Assembly: GCA_030015575.1 (NCBI GenBank)
Contig: JASDDO010000024.1
Span: 45,098,114 to 45,162,113, forward strand
Source of the DNA: Agapanthus africanus
Taxonomy: Eukaryota; Streptophyta; Magnoliopsida; Asparagales; Amaryllidaceae
Direction of reading: 5' to 3'
DNA: 64,000 nt
Shown here piece after piece: positions 44,901 to 57,391 of the stretch. Under the pieces are notes generated by a model. The model had not been told where the DNA came from. It saw only the letters and a program-made list of their open reading frames with translations, and searched no databases. Position numbers and translations under genes: made by a program. Positions within the stretch are counted from its first letter, which is position 1; each line of letters starts with the position of its first letter.

Positions 44901-47900
44901 TGTTCTCTTATAAAAAGAAAGAAAGGTGGAGAAAATTCCCTACTACTCAAGCCTCACATGTTAAACACGTGAGCACATATATGCAAAAGCATATAGGCAT
45001 TGCAATCAAACCAAATAATGGGCTAAATGAGCCTCACGTGTTAAACACGTGAGCGCCTATATGCAAAGCCTATAAGCGCTGTAATCAAACAATTGATAGG
45101 CAAAACAAGCCTCACGTGTTAAACACGTGAGTGCTTATATGCAAAAGCATATGAGCGTTGGAAATAATCGGACTTAAACCCACGCTAGGGGTCACGTGTT
45201 AAACACATGAGTTCTCTTGCTGCATTCTTTGGCACCGCTCACATGCAAAGCATGTGAGCGCCCCAATCTTAAAATACTCACATTTGATAGAATTAAATTC
45301 TATGTAATAGAATTATATTCTATTTAGGAAATGTTTTCCTTGATCTTTCTAATATGGAAAGATTTTCTCTAACAGAGAATTTTGGATTTAAAACCCAATT
45401 GTGATAAATCACCAAATGAACCATCTGATAGAATTAAATTCTATATGGAAAATATTTTCTTGATCTTTCTCAAACTAGAAAAATCTTCTCTGTTAAACAG
45501 AGGACCCTTGGATCAAGGATCCAACAGTGATTATAAAATCACCCACCGATGATCTGATAGAATAAAATTCTATCTTAGGAAAAATATTTCCTAATCTTAT
45601 TAAATAAATAAGAAAACTTCTCTGTTTAACATTGAGCCTTTGGATTAAAAATGCAAAGATGAATAAAATTCACCAAGTGATCTAAAAGATCATTTTGGAT
45701 TGATTATGAAATCAATCATGACCCCTCAATCAGAGATTTTCTTAACAAGTTGATCTTTTTTCTTCTCCTATAAATAGATAGAGAAGAAAGAAACACAAAA
45801 AGAAAAAGAAAAAAAAAGAGAAGAGAGAACTTTCCACAAGCCTCTGCAGAAAAAAAATATACAGTAAGATTTTGAAAAAAGAGAGAATTTAATTCTCAAA
45901 GGAAAAGACTTTCCTCGTTGAAACCCTAGGTAAAGAAACACAGAGATCATATCATCTCTCCTTTATCTATCTAAGGGTTTAACCCTTCACATAAGAACTT
46001 AATTCTTCCTCTGATTGAGATTTGCAAAAGCAAATCTCCCCACAAGTTGAGAATTTAATTCTCATCGGGAGGATTTTGCTCTGCAGATTCAAAACTTAGG
46101 GGAAAATGACTAAGTTAAAAAGAAAAAAAGAGGGGAAAGAACAGGAGCATATGGGAATTTAATTCCTCCAAGAATTAGGGTTTAACCCTATAAAAAAAAC
46201 TTAGTTCTCCAATACAAACAATAATGATGATCCAAGATGATCATCAATGACTAAAAATACCATTAACAGAGATCAAATATCTCTGAAAACGAAAAACAAG
46301 AATAACTTGACGTCTCAACATTGTTATGGAGCCTCACATTTTTCCCATGTGAGTGCTCAAAATAAGCAAAAGCAAAGCTAAAACTGCCTCACGTGTTTCC
46401 CAAGTGAGTGCTCAAAATAAGCAAAAACAAAGCTAAAATTGCCTCGCATGTTTCCCACGTGGGCGCCCGAAGAGCAAAGAAAAACTCTTTTATGTCAATT
46501 GGGCAGCCACCAAATAAGAAAGCAGCCACGTGAAATGCACGAGAAACACTCCTGGAAGCCTAAAATTTGGCGTCTCATGTGCTTCACATGTGAGCCAAAC
46601 TCAAGTGCTCCACATGTGAGCCAAACTCAAGTGCTCAACACTTCTGTAAAAGGAAGGGAATTGAACAAATAAAACCCAACACTCGCGTACTTCCCACGTG
46701 AGTATCATGTAAAGTGCTCAGCACTCTATGATTAGTTAAAACGACTAAAGTGTTTCGCACTGATTGGGGAAACACTCATATCTGAGTGCCCATGTGAGCG
46801 CCACGGGACTCTAGTGCTTAGCACTAATCCAGCGCTTTACGTGTTTCACACGTGAGTGTTGTATGCCCCAATGCTTAGCACTTTTGGGTAATTATGGAAA
46901 CTCAATCTCAGCCCAAAATTGTCTAAGTTTCCTGAGGTCAAACCTCTTTGTTTTTAAATCAATCGAGCCCATATGCTCTTGATTTCCAAAGGTCTCAAAT
47001 ATGACCAGAAAATTCTTAAGTCCACAACAACGTCTTTTCCCTCAAATACGGGATTTGGTTTAAGCGTACATCTCTTCACACCTCTGATACATGTCATTGT
47101 AATTCCTCAACGTCTTCAGAAAGATAGCGGGTCCTGACGACCAACAACTTCTGTCGTTGATGCACTTCCAAATTGACGTGCATGCCTCAAATTAGATCGT
47201 GCCGCAAATTGGGCACATTCCATATCAACATTGTTCACTTCGTTACGTAGCAAATACGTGTGCGCGCAAGATGAATGACGGACCGAGATGTTCCTAAACT
47301 AATTATTCGCCTCAAATATGGCGATAATGGACCAAAATGTCCTTAAACTAACATTCATCCCCAAAATGGGAATGCCAGATCGAAATATCCCTAAACTAAT
47401 ATTCGCCTCAAATATAGCGATAATGGACCTTGATGTCCTTAAACGGAAATAATTGGGCCCAAATGCTCATATGTTAAGATGACCTTAATTTCAAATCAGA
47501 TTAATGGTCCTTAAATAAACCAAACCCAAATCTAAAAATATACGGATTTGGACTAATCCACGCCCTACGGGAGACGGCATAAACTAGTCTCCATATACAA
47601 TCCACGGGCAACCAAAACAAACAAAAACACATACGACATGAAGTGAACTTCCAGAGCAGGAGAAAGTGGTTATCGCACTGTGGTAACGTAATTAACTGCA
47701 GGGCTTGCGCCTGCAGAAAAGAGCGTCCCCACAATCAAAAACCATTCATAAATGAGGGAGAATCTGATAAAGTCTGTTACAACGGCCGCATCCGTCCAAA
47801 CCTCCGATATACGATGCTATAAATTAATTTGGCATCTTCAAAGAGGTGGATGGATAAATCCAAATAGCATCTGTCCCCAAAATTCAGACCAGACGTCCCA

Positions 47901-47913
47901 ACGTCCCGGTACT
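44901..47913 (+). mobile_element. LTR of a second Tat subfamily (G)
   Basis: Diverged, reverse-oriented relative of the A LTR. Shared blocks include the 47090-47120 stretch (TACATCTCTTCACACC; compare 37030-37070), the region around ATACAATCCACGGGCAACC (47595; compare 36405) and the end block 47790-47913 (compare 36089-36230), followed by TTCTGGCA like the A primer site. The start TGTTCTCTT at 44901 is tentative. It carries CACGTG and CACATG palindromes, ATAGAATTAAATTCTAT at 45287-45303, and reversed 24-bp units (47280-47460). After TGGCA (47919-47923) similarity to Tat stops. Confidence 0.75.
44948..45190. repeat. About 80-bp tandem repeat with CACGTG-TTAAA-CACGTG palindromes
   Basis: Three units start near 44948, 45029 and 45108 with GCCTCACGTG. 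In the second, ten-base arms CTCACGTGTT and complement face each other at 45033-45053. A related palindrome at 45237-45259 has CACATG in one arm and CATGTG in the other (arm GCTCACATGC, centre AAA). Confidence 0.8.
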
Positions 47914-47923
47914 TATTCTGGCA

Positions 47924-48190
47924 GTAAACAGAGTGGTAGAGAAGGAATCTCTCTTTTTCCCGATGTAGGACTAAAAATTATGCCCCATGTGATAGAGCGT
48001 TACTTAGACTATACGTGCATAGCACATTTTCTCATAAATTTTGATTCTGGAAGAGTTATGAGGCCCGTAATATATCAAATTGAAGGACTTTTTGAGACGC
48101 TTTTGATGCCATCAGAATATACCTGATTCTCATTCGGGAGTTTGGCAAAATACAGCCCAGAAAATACTGGTTTGCATTTTCTTAAGCGTA
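47924..48190. other. Unassigned segment between Tat LTR G and chromovirus H
   Basis: Contains part of an open frame (47752-48126) whose 60 residues after the Tat join (GREGISLFPDVGL, VIERYLDYTC, MRPVIYQIEGLFETL) I do not recognise. It may be filler or part of an unknown element. No further signal seen. Confidence 0.3.
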
Positions 48191-48199
48191 TTGCTGCCG

Positions 48200-48746
48200 T
48201 TTGATACCTTGGGCTTTTTTGCGCAGAAATTTTTGGCGGGAACAGAGTTTACTGTTGGTGATCTTTTGTTCTTGAAAATATCACCGATTAGGAGAGTAAT
48301 CCAATTTGATAGTCAAGGAAAGCTTAGTCTTGATTCGTGGGGCCTTTCGATATTATTAAGCGTATTGGATAAGTAGCTTATCGATTGGCTTTACCACCAT
48401 TCTTAGCGGGTGTTCATTACTTGTTTCATGTATCTCAGCTCTGTAAGTATGTTTGAGATGAGACGCACGTCTTAGACCATTCGGAATTAACAGTAAGGAA
48501 GGATTTGATTTATGAAGAGCAACCGATGGTTACTGTGGATCGACGAGAAAAAGTTATCAAGAATAGGGCGATCCTTTTAGTGCTTGTTTTATGGGAAATC
48601 GCTCGCATGGGGAATCTACTTAGGAACGTGAAGACGAAGTTCGACAAAAGTTTCTACACCTCTTTCCTTAGATCCGTATCTTTTTTGCCTTGTCTTTTCC
48701 TGTTTCATGAATTTCGAGGACAAAATGCTTTTGTAGTTGGGTATTA
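48200..48746 (+). pseudogene. Chromovirus H pol 3' end
   Basis: Integrase C-terminal part (KFLAGTEFTVGDLLFLKIS) followed in other frames by a segment like 24690-24990 of element B (DRREKVIKNRAILLVLVLWE) and the shared TTTTGTAGTTGGGTAT just before the LTR. Everything upstream of the integrase tail is missing. Confidence 0.8.
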
Positions 48747-49239
48747 TATAACACCCTAGCACGATCATACAATATTAGTTAATATTTCGAATTTTAATTT
48801 TATTAATTGGGTTGTGAACGGTTTGAACAGTGGAAGTGCTTATCTGACCCGACCCGCATATGTGAAACATGTTATGTGGTTAGATTATATCATTATTAAT
48901 ATTTTATCCATAAATTAAATCCATGTAAATCTAATATAACATATATATATATATATATAATATTTGAATTATATGCATATAACTTCTGGTAGCAACACGT
49001 AGGGATATTTTATATTTATTAACTGTCTGTCATGTTATTTAGCATCTCATGTTTTATATTGATACTTATCTCATAGATATTAGATGAGAATATATTATTT
49101 TAACCTCTAGATCACAGTTAAATGGGCTACGTAGGTATATATTACTTTCAATATATATTTTCAGTGAGATTTGGTGAGACGGGATGGAGAATTGTATTAT
49201 CTTTTAATATATTTTAGTTATATACTAAACTTTTATAAG

Positions 49240-49313
<74 letters not shown>

Positions 49314-51800
49314 TGATAAAGAATAATTAGTATCTAACAATTATTTGCTAGTGGGCTATTATCTTATTTAAAAAAAACTTCTATGATATTTTATTGATAT
49401 CCATCTATTGGTCGTAAATCTATTTACATCTTGAATATTATGCATCCAATATTATGGTTGGAATAATTTTGTAGCAGTTTGATGGGAATTTTACATTATC
49501 TGTTAAATATTGTTAATTTACCTAATATTTACACACACATACACACAATACATAATACTTTTAATGAATAAAATATAAAAAAAAAACCATACCTATTTTT
49601 CCCCTTCTTCCTCCTAGTACCCGCGCTCCTTTCCTGCCTCGAGCAGTCACCACCTCCGAGCAACCCATCACCAGCGGCCGCGCTTCCGAGCCCCGAGCAT
49701 CGTCTGCACCAACCCATCCAACTCTGGCCACCTCTTCTCCTGAACCCATCTCCCTCGAGCCTGCTAACCTTCTCCTTCCACCATACAACCCTTGCCGACC
49801 CCCCTTCAAACCTCAACAGCACCCCGAGAACCCAACTCCCTCAAGAACCGATGCCATTCAAGCTCCAAGCACACCACCTGCTCCACCCACAACCACTTCT
49901 TCTTCTTCCAAGTGGACGAGCCCTAACCCACATCCCTATCTTCCTAACCGAGCTACTTGACCAAACCCAACCTTCACCGAACCCCCTAATCACCAAGATC
50001 ATCACCTCCTTCTCCATCTTCCTCCTTCACCCCATGACTTCAAACCATCTCCCTCGATCCATCCCAACCGAGAACCCTAAGTCACCCACTTTGAATCCAT
50101 CGCCGTGAACACCTCCGCTTCATCTCGTCGTCGCTGCACTATCACCGGAGCACCCATCGCACCAACCGAGACCAACACCACCACTAGCCCCTACACCTTC
50201 GCCTGAACCCCACTTCCATCATCGCCACCTTCTTCCTCATCTCCAGCCGCAAACCCAACTCAAACCCTAGCCACACCACCGACTTCACAGAGAACACCTC
50301 ACTTTGTCGCCGTTGGTCGAACCCACCGAGACGAGCAGCAGCCCAATCGTTGTCAACTTCATCTCCAAGCCAAGCAAGCTTGGATCTTGGCTTCGTGTTT
50401 CCGTTGTTCCGTGTTCATTTTGTTCTGTTCGTGTTCGTGTTCGTGTTCGTATTCGCCTTCGTCAAGACCGAGGCAAGTTTACAACTTGTTACATGCTATG
50501 TTTGCTATTTATCTAGATATCGTATTATTAATTGTTATTATTATATATTTATAGAATCCGTATATCATTAAATATAACAAGTTTATAATTTGCAATATAT
50601 AACATTATTTAAATTATACTGATAATATGAAATTATAGCAAACTAGTTTAGTTGGCTCAATGGTTTAATCGATGAGTAGGAACTAATACAGTTTAATTCA
50701 TAATACTTGATAACCGTGAAACGCCATTTTAAATACAGTTAGACACACACACACACACACACATCATTTTCGGTATTACAGCTAGATAACTGTGATAATT
50801 ATAATCCTATTATTTATTGTATATGTTTGTGCAATCAAATACTTCACTTGTTTAGTACACAATACCTGACATGCTTGCGACATGCCATCTTGCTACTACT
50901 ATAGCTATATTGCTTATACATGTTACTTGTAATATTTATCGATATCAACAATCCTGACGTGTTGTCCTGATAGACGTGTCATGTTGTCTAGATAGATATA
51001 ACATGTACATGCCTGTTACTGTGTTGGCATTAGGTAGATATTATATTCATACCTGACTTGGAAAATGAAACCTGGGGAAATGGGGAAACCAAAAGTATAA
51101 CTTAAAAGGATATTATTACTTGATCCATGATTTCGGGGGTAACAGAACAGAATCATTCGTGATTTTTATTACTTGATTCATGGTTCCGGGGTGTAACGGA
51201 ATATAATTATTCTTGATTCATATATCTTGATCCGTGGTCCCGGGGGTAACATGATATATACTTTTGAGTTACATGGAAGGATACATTCATTGGTTTCAAA
51301 TACCTGTAAAATAGTTAACCTAGAAACACAGACTTTAGGATACACGTGACATACCTATAGCCTGCTGTTATAACACATGTGATTGTTTGTTTATACTCAT
51401 ACTTTATTTTGCATGTGACATCCTGTATAGCACACTGTTCAGTTTATTATTATTATATTTATGACGCTCTGACGTCTGGGTTTTGTATGGCCCAGATACT
51501 TGACTTTAGCATATGAGAATCGTGAGTAGTTCGACAAAATCACTGATCAATGAGGACCATCTCACTGATATAGTTCTTATTGATGGTTAGTTATTCTTTG
51601 GATATTTATTGCTTCCGCTACTATATTCGGTTATCGTTGTGGTTATTGGACATGTTTGGAGATAGATAGTTATATTATTGTTCTTGATTACTGATTGACA
51701 ACCGTAATATGATTATGGGAGGATATATCCTTACCGTAGGTAGCATGACTGTCCGAGTTACGTCCCGAAACTTTGATATTTTGGCAAGCGGGACGTGACA
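48747..51800 (+). mobile_element. LTR of chromovirus H (related to B)
   Basis: Starts TATAACACCC (first G changed to A) and ends GGCAAGCGGGACGTGACA; 3054 bp. It has the same order as the B LTR: AT-rich start, C-rich segment, 57-bp-like repeats (51120-51255) and the GTCTGGGTTTTG block. Microsatellites: (TA)n-(GA)n at 49240-49312 and (AC)n at 50741-50763. Confidence 0.85.
49590..50480. other. C-rich segment in LTR H
   Basis: Clearly different composition from the AT-rich LTR around it: CCACC, CCGAG and CTTCTTC repeats, several open frames rich in Pro, Ser and Thr on the plus strand. It occupies about bases 840-1730 of the LTR, the interval that holds listerin in LTR B (about 760-1560). I do not recognise a protein. 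Confidence 0.4.
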
Positions 51801-52572
51801 AAAATAAAAGCTCAGATATCATCATGGCTACTAATAAAACTGTAAGCATCAAAAGTGTAGTTGGTGATGTTGGCAGCAAATCAAAAGGAAAAGAAATTGT
51901 TGAAAACAAGAGCTCAAAGATCATCATAGATACTGATAAAGATATTGGAAAAGTTCATACTTTATGCCACAGTCCGAGCCAAAATTTAAAAAAGTCAAAT
52001 ACATTTGTAGCAGATAATGGTACTGGTAAAACTGTAAGCATCAATAGTGCAGTTGCTGATGTTGGCAGCAAATCAAAAGGAAACGAAATTGTTGATAGCA
52101 GGAGCTCAGAGACCATCACAACAACTGTTAATGATAAAGAGAGAAGTTCATATTTCATGCCACAATCAGAGCCAAAATTGACAAAACAAAAAACTTCTGC
52201 AGGGGCTTATTGTATTAGTAACTCTTTGAATTGTACAAAAGAAGATTCAGCTATAACACATTGTCCTTTTTTCTTTTTTGAACATATTATATCTTTAAAG
52301 GAAAGATTTATTGTTGAAGGAAAGTAGATAGTTAGAAAAGCAGAGCTATTTTTGCAGAATATAGAAGAGAAGAAAATAGCATGTTGTAGTGATAAACCTG
52401 CTCATGAAAATCAGGGGAAAAAGAAAAATACAGAAGCCAAAAGGAAACAGGAAATCCAACTCCCTAAGAGAACAGGGTTAAAGCTGATTAAAGCCCTAAG
52501 GAAGTAGTATGATTCTTCATGAAATGAATATATGTTTCTGGAACATTAGGGGTATTGCTAATCCCCAATCAC
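51801..52572 (+). pseudogene. LINE (plant L1) fragment
   Basis: The best clue is at 52524-52572: MNICFWNIRGIANPQS, the usual start of an L1 ORF2 endonuclease, cut by the copia LTR at 52573. The preceding frame (to 52327) has two imperfect copies of a motif of about 60 residues (TVSI.S.V.DVGSKSKG.EIV) and then lysine-rich sequence, compatible with the end of a LINE ORF1. Its left side abuts LTR H directly. Confidence 0.6.
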
Positions 52573-54787
52573 TGTAGGGTTAGTATAGCACCTTGAGAAG
52601 GTTTTGGCAAGTATCAAACATGCTACTTTAAAATTTTTGGGGTGCTAAACAAACCCTAACCAAGATCTTAACTAGAGAATTAGGTTAAACTTGCATGTAA
52701 ACAATTTTACATCTAAGAGAGAGGGATTACAACCTTTGTAGTCTGTTCCTTCGCTTCATAAGCTCCGAGTAGTAGTCCCTTCGCCGCGATCCATGAACTT
52801 TCGGACCCAGGAGAGGCTCTACAAGCCGAATGATCCATGCTTGCTTGAAGTCTTCCTAATCGAAGATGATATATCTTGAAAAATCTTTAACCCAAGCTTC
52901 CACTTCACTAAACAACTTATTAGAGAAGTGAACACCCTAATCTAAGTGGCTATAATAGATGAGGATGATGAAGTAGGAATTTAGCTCTCTTTTATTTTCA
53001 ATTTCTCACCATTTATCATCACATCACAAAAGGCTAGAAAACTTTTTCAAGAGGAAGAAGAAGAAGAATTTCATTTATGAGGAATAATGAAATTATTGTT
53101 ATGGTTACAAAACCAACCATGGGTTAAGAATGAAGGCTTAACCCTTGTAGAGAATAAACTAGGGTAAAGGGTTTTGGGTTGGGTTAAGAAATATCTACAC
53201 AAAATATCAACACAAAATATTTTAGCATAAAACAAAAGAAAGCTTCATGAAGCTTCATGAAAAAGCTAACCCAAATGCTAACCCAAATCAAACCCTAACT
53301 TGTTTAATCTCCACAAATCATGTTGCATTTGTAATCATAACTTGTTACAATATTATATATCACATATATAATATATTTTTGTAACAAAAGAAAATAATAC
53401 AATTAATATATATCCCATATATCAATGTATTATCCGGTGAGAAAATGAATCAATAAAGCGAGCTTATATCAGTTAATGTAATGTAATATATCACATATAT
53501 AATTATACATTAAATTATCGAATCAACAGTTGATCCGACAATCCGGCTATATCGCATATAACCGACTAATATAACATGTACCGATTCATCGAATCAACAT
53601 TTGATCCGATGACCCGGCTATATCATATATACCCGGCCGATATCATATATCGCGAGAATAGAATACGGTATCTCATATCGTATTATTCTCGGTCCCGTAC
53701 ATATCACATATGTGCTCCTACTCCGTTTTGCCTGAGCTAGGAAACCTCTGTGTAGGACTCTAAAGAATTGTCAATACGCCGGCAGTAGGTGATGATCATA
53801 TCAAACACCCACAAGCTGCAAGCGGTCAGCTAAACGTAACAACCACCCAGGTATTGAGCGATCAGAAGATCAACAAGCAAGCATGTACATTCTCCTGTGA
53901 ATCCAATCAGTAACACTACCGTACAGTCCGGTCTCTTCGTCTGATATGTTGCATATCTAGTCTAGGGGTGGTAAACGTCAGACCCCAGTAACCGATAAGT
54001 CTTGTCGATGTAAGGCTCATAACAGATCGAGAAACTACTGATAACACTTACCAGTAGCACTCCATATCAGCCCTGGCCAGGGACTTCCAGTTATAGCCAA
54101 TCGAACACAACACAACATCAACTCCCTATACCGGGAGAGACGAGTCCCCTCCTATCGTTCATTGCCTCCATGTGATTTGGGACTGTACCCAAAAGCCACC
54201 GTTTTGCATGCCCTCTTGGACATGGTAAGGTGGAAATCAAAGCACAGTGGGAATCACACAAGACTCTATGACGATCTCGGGTCTACAGACTAACCTGTAC
54301 CAGTGTCACCGGAGAACTGCTATCTGACGATAGGTATAATACCATCCAGGAGTTCTCGGCGAGTCCGTTCAGTGTACCCAGTCTCCACTGAGCACCCGTA
54401 CACCATCTTTGATGTCCAACATCAATGGATATGGGATCATCCATCGCCCATCATATGGGTCAAGATGCGTGTACGCTAGTCTACTCTGGAGTATCGATGC
54501 CCTGTCTCGATACACCCTCGACTAGGAACAGTTATAGGATATACTCGTTGACTACCCTGGCCCCACTAGTATTATATCATCATAGTCCTAGTAGTCGAGT
54601 ACACATCCTAAGGGCTTTATCAACACGTGATCACAAAACAGTATTTGATAACATGTTAAGATAAAGTGAAACCAGATAGCATACTATCATATCGAGCAAG
54701 AAAGTTCTCTCTATATATATCCAAGCATCCATTATAATATACATCACATGTACAACAATGGCCTCTAGGGCATACATATAACTAACA
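52573..54787 (-). mobile_element. 3' LTR of copia element E
   Basis: Minus-strand start TGTTAGTTATATG at 54787, end CCCTACA at 52573; 2215 bp. On the minus strand CAAGTAGGAGAT (54799-54788) directly precedes it as the polypurine tract, the usual copia form. It is downstream of the copia pol, hence the 3' LTR. The 5' LTR is missing. Confidence 0.92.
53244..53261. promoter_or_regulatory. Four-unit heat-shock element in copia 3' LTR
   Basis: TTC-at-GAA-gc-TTC-at-GAA gives four perfect contiguous units, about 1.54 kb into the LTR. Heat-shock-responsive copia elements such as ONSEN use elements of this type. Activity is inferred. Confidence 0.5.
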
Positions 54788-54799
54788 ATCTCCTACTTG

Positions 54800-57391
54800 C
54801 ACTAAGGCCAGCTATTGTAGTATCTCATACCCAACATTCCGAAGAGTCTCAAATTGTATCTGAGGAAGGGCCTTTGTGAGTGGACCGCAGTTTTGTCCTC
54901 CGTATCAACTCTCTTGACCTCGATCTCCCGGCGATCAACTATCTCCCGGATCAGGTGATACCGCCTCAGAATATGTCTGGACTTCTGATGGGACCTGGGT
55001 TCCTTGGCTAAAGCCACAACTCCATTGTTATCACAATACAAAGGTATTGGATGCTCAATAGACGGAACCACACCAAGTTCAGTGATGAACTTCTTCATCC
55101 AGATAGCCTCTTTGGCAGCATCGTTGGCAGCGATGTATTCAGCCTCCATCGTCGAGTCTGCAACGGTTTCCTGTTTGGAACTCTTCCAACACACCGCCCC
55201 TCCATTGAGGGTAAAGAAAAATCCTGAGTGCGACTTAGAGTCGTCCTTATCACTTTGGAAACTCGAATCGGTAAAGGACTCCACCTGGAGTTCACCATTA
55301 TCATACACCGAGAACATCTCTTTAGTCCTTCTCAAGTACTTGGGAATGTTCTTCACAGCTGTCCAGTGACTCTCTCCAGGATCTGCTTGATACCGACTCA
55401 CTACACTAAGTGAGTATGCTACATCGGGTCTGGTACATAGCATCGCATACATGATAGAGCCTACTGCCGAAGCATAGGTTATCCCTTACATGCGAGCTCT
55501 CTCCAAATCAGTCTTGGGAGACATCTCTTTGGAGAGAGTGAGTCCAGAGATCGTGGGTTGGTTCCCACGCTTAGATTCTTCCATACTAAACCTCTTTAGT
55601 ATGGTGTCAATGTACCTGGATTGGGACAATCCCAGTATCCGTTTAGATCTATCTCTATAGATCATAATTCCCAGTATGCAGGAGGCATCACCAAGATCTT
55701 TCATTGAGAATCTTTGTGATAAGAAGAGCTTGACCGAGTGTAGCATAGGAACATCATTTCCTATAAAGAGTATGTCATCCACGTACAATACGAGGAAGAC
55801 AACCTTACTCTCTGCAACCTTCTTGTAAATACAAGGTTCATCTACGTTTTTGATGAAGTCAAACTCTTTGACTACAACATCAAAGAAGATGTTCCAACTC
55901 CGCGATGCCTGCTCAACCCATAGATGGATTTAAGCAGCTTGCACGTCTTTCCGCTGCTCCCACTATCTACGAAGCCTTCTGGCTGAGTCATGTACACGCA
56001 CTCCTCTAAATCACCATTTAGAAAGGCGGTCTTAACATCCATCTGCCAGATTTCGTAGTCATGGTATGCAGCAATGGCAAGTAGGATCCGGATGGACTTA
56101 AGCATAGCCACTGGAGAAAATGTTTCGTCATAATCCACACCTGGTCGTTGACGAAAACCCTTTGCAACAAGTCTAGCTTTGAAAGTCTCAACTTTTCTAT
56201 CTACACCAAGTTTCTTCTTAAAGATCCATTTGCTCCCAATGGGTTTTACCCCTTCAGGAGCAACTTCCAAAGTCCATACTTTGTTGGTGTACATGGATTC
56301 CATCTCAGATCGCATTGCATCCAGCCACTTCACAGAGTCACCACTCATGATGGCCTGCTCGAAGCTAGTCGGGTCATCATCTTCCATGATGCAATCCTCG
56401 CTCCCACCATCAACGAGAAAATCGTAGTATTTCTCAGGTGGATGAGAAACCCTACTAGATCGGCGGAGAGGCTGGGGTTCGTTGGGAACTACTGAATCAT
56501 CTGGTTCTATTAAATCTTCAGTTATAGTTTGTGGTGCTGGAACTTCTTCCAGCTCTACCTCTTTACCACTAATTTCTTTTGCAAGAAATTCCTTCTCTAA
56601 AAAGGTGACATGTTGAGTAACAAACACCTTTTGCTCCTCACCGTGGTAGAAAAAGTACCCATAAGAATTCTTTGGATATCCCACAAACTTGTAGAGAACT
56701 GATCGTGCCTCGAGTTTGTCCGGATTTTGCCTTTTGACATAGGCCGGACAACCCCATATCTTAACTCGTTTAAGATAAAGTCTCTTCCCACTCCATATCT
56801 CATATGGTGTGGTGGGTACAGATTTAGATGGAACTTGATTCAATAGGTATGCTGCTGTCTCAAGCGCATAACCCAAAAGGAAATAGGTAACTCAACTGTG
56901 CTCATCATAGAGCGTACCATATCTAATATGGTGCGATTCCTCCGCTCCGAAACACCGTTGTGCTGTGGTGTATAAAAAGGAGTAAGCTGAGAGAGAATCC
57001 CATTCTCTTTTAGATAGTCTAGGAACTCAGTGCTCAAGTATTCTCCTCCTCGATCAGATCGAAGGATTTTAATACTTTTGCCCGTTTGGTTCTCTACTTC
57101 GTGCTTATATTCCCTGAATTTCTCAAAAGTTTCAGACTTGTGTTTCATCAGGAACGCATGTCCGTATCTTGAGAGATCGTCAGTGAATGTAATGAAATAG
57201 GAAGAACCGTTCCTGGCATGTGTAGATATGGGACCACATACATCACTATGTATCAGCCCTAAGAGTTCTGTAACTCTTTCTCCGTGTCCACTAAACGGAG
57301 TTTTGGTCATCTTGCCTTTGAGACATGACTGGCAAGTATCATAAGATGAAAATTCGAACGGATTCAAATATCCATCCTTATGTAACTTAAT
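54800..57391 (-). pseudogene. Copia element E pol: integrase, RT, RNaseH (5' half missing)
   Basis: Reading leftwards: integrase from KLHKDGYLNPFEFSSYDTCQ with CQSCLKGK and triad HSDVCG, RSDRGGE, VSERRNR (35 residues between the last two); a frameshift near 56880; the RT start (WLDAMRSEMESM, WQMDVKTAFLNGDL) in 55872-56876; the YVDDILFIGND site at about 55783; and RNaseH (TDSSFQSDKDDSKSHSG, DSTMEAEYIA, LYCDNNGVVALA) in 54802-55452. Gag, protease and the integrase N-terminus are absent, replaced by Tat C at 57392. Small frameshifts and stops separate the parts. The order integrase before RT identifies Ty1/copia. Confidence 0.92.

Noticed and set aside
49529..50108. ORFs in the C-rich part of LTR H as genes
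   Set aside because: Composition-driven open frames on both strands; no recognisable domain.
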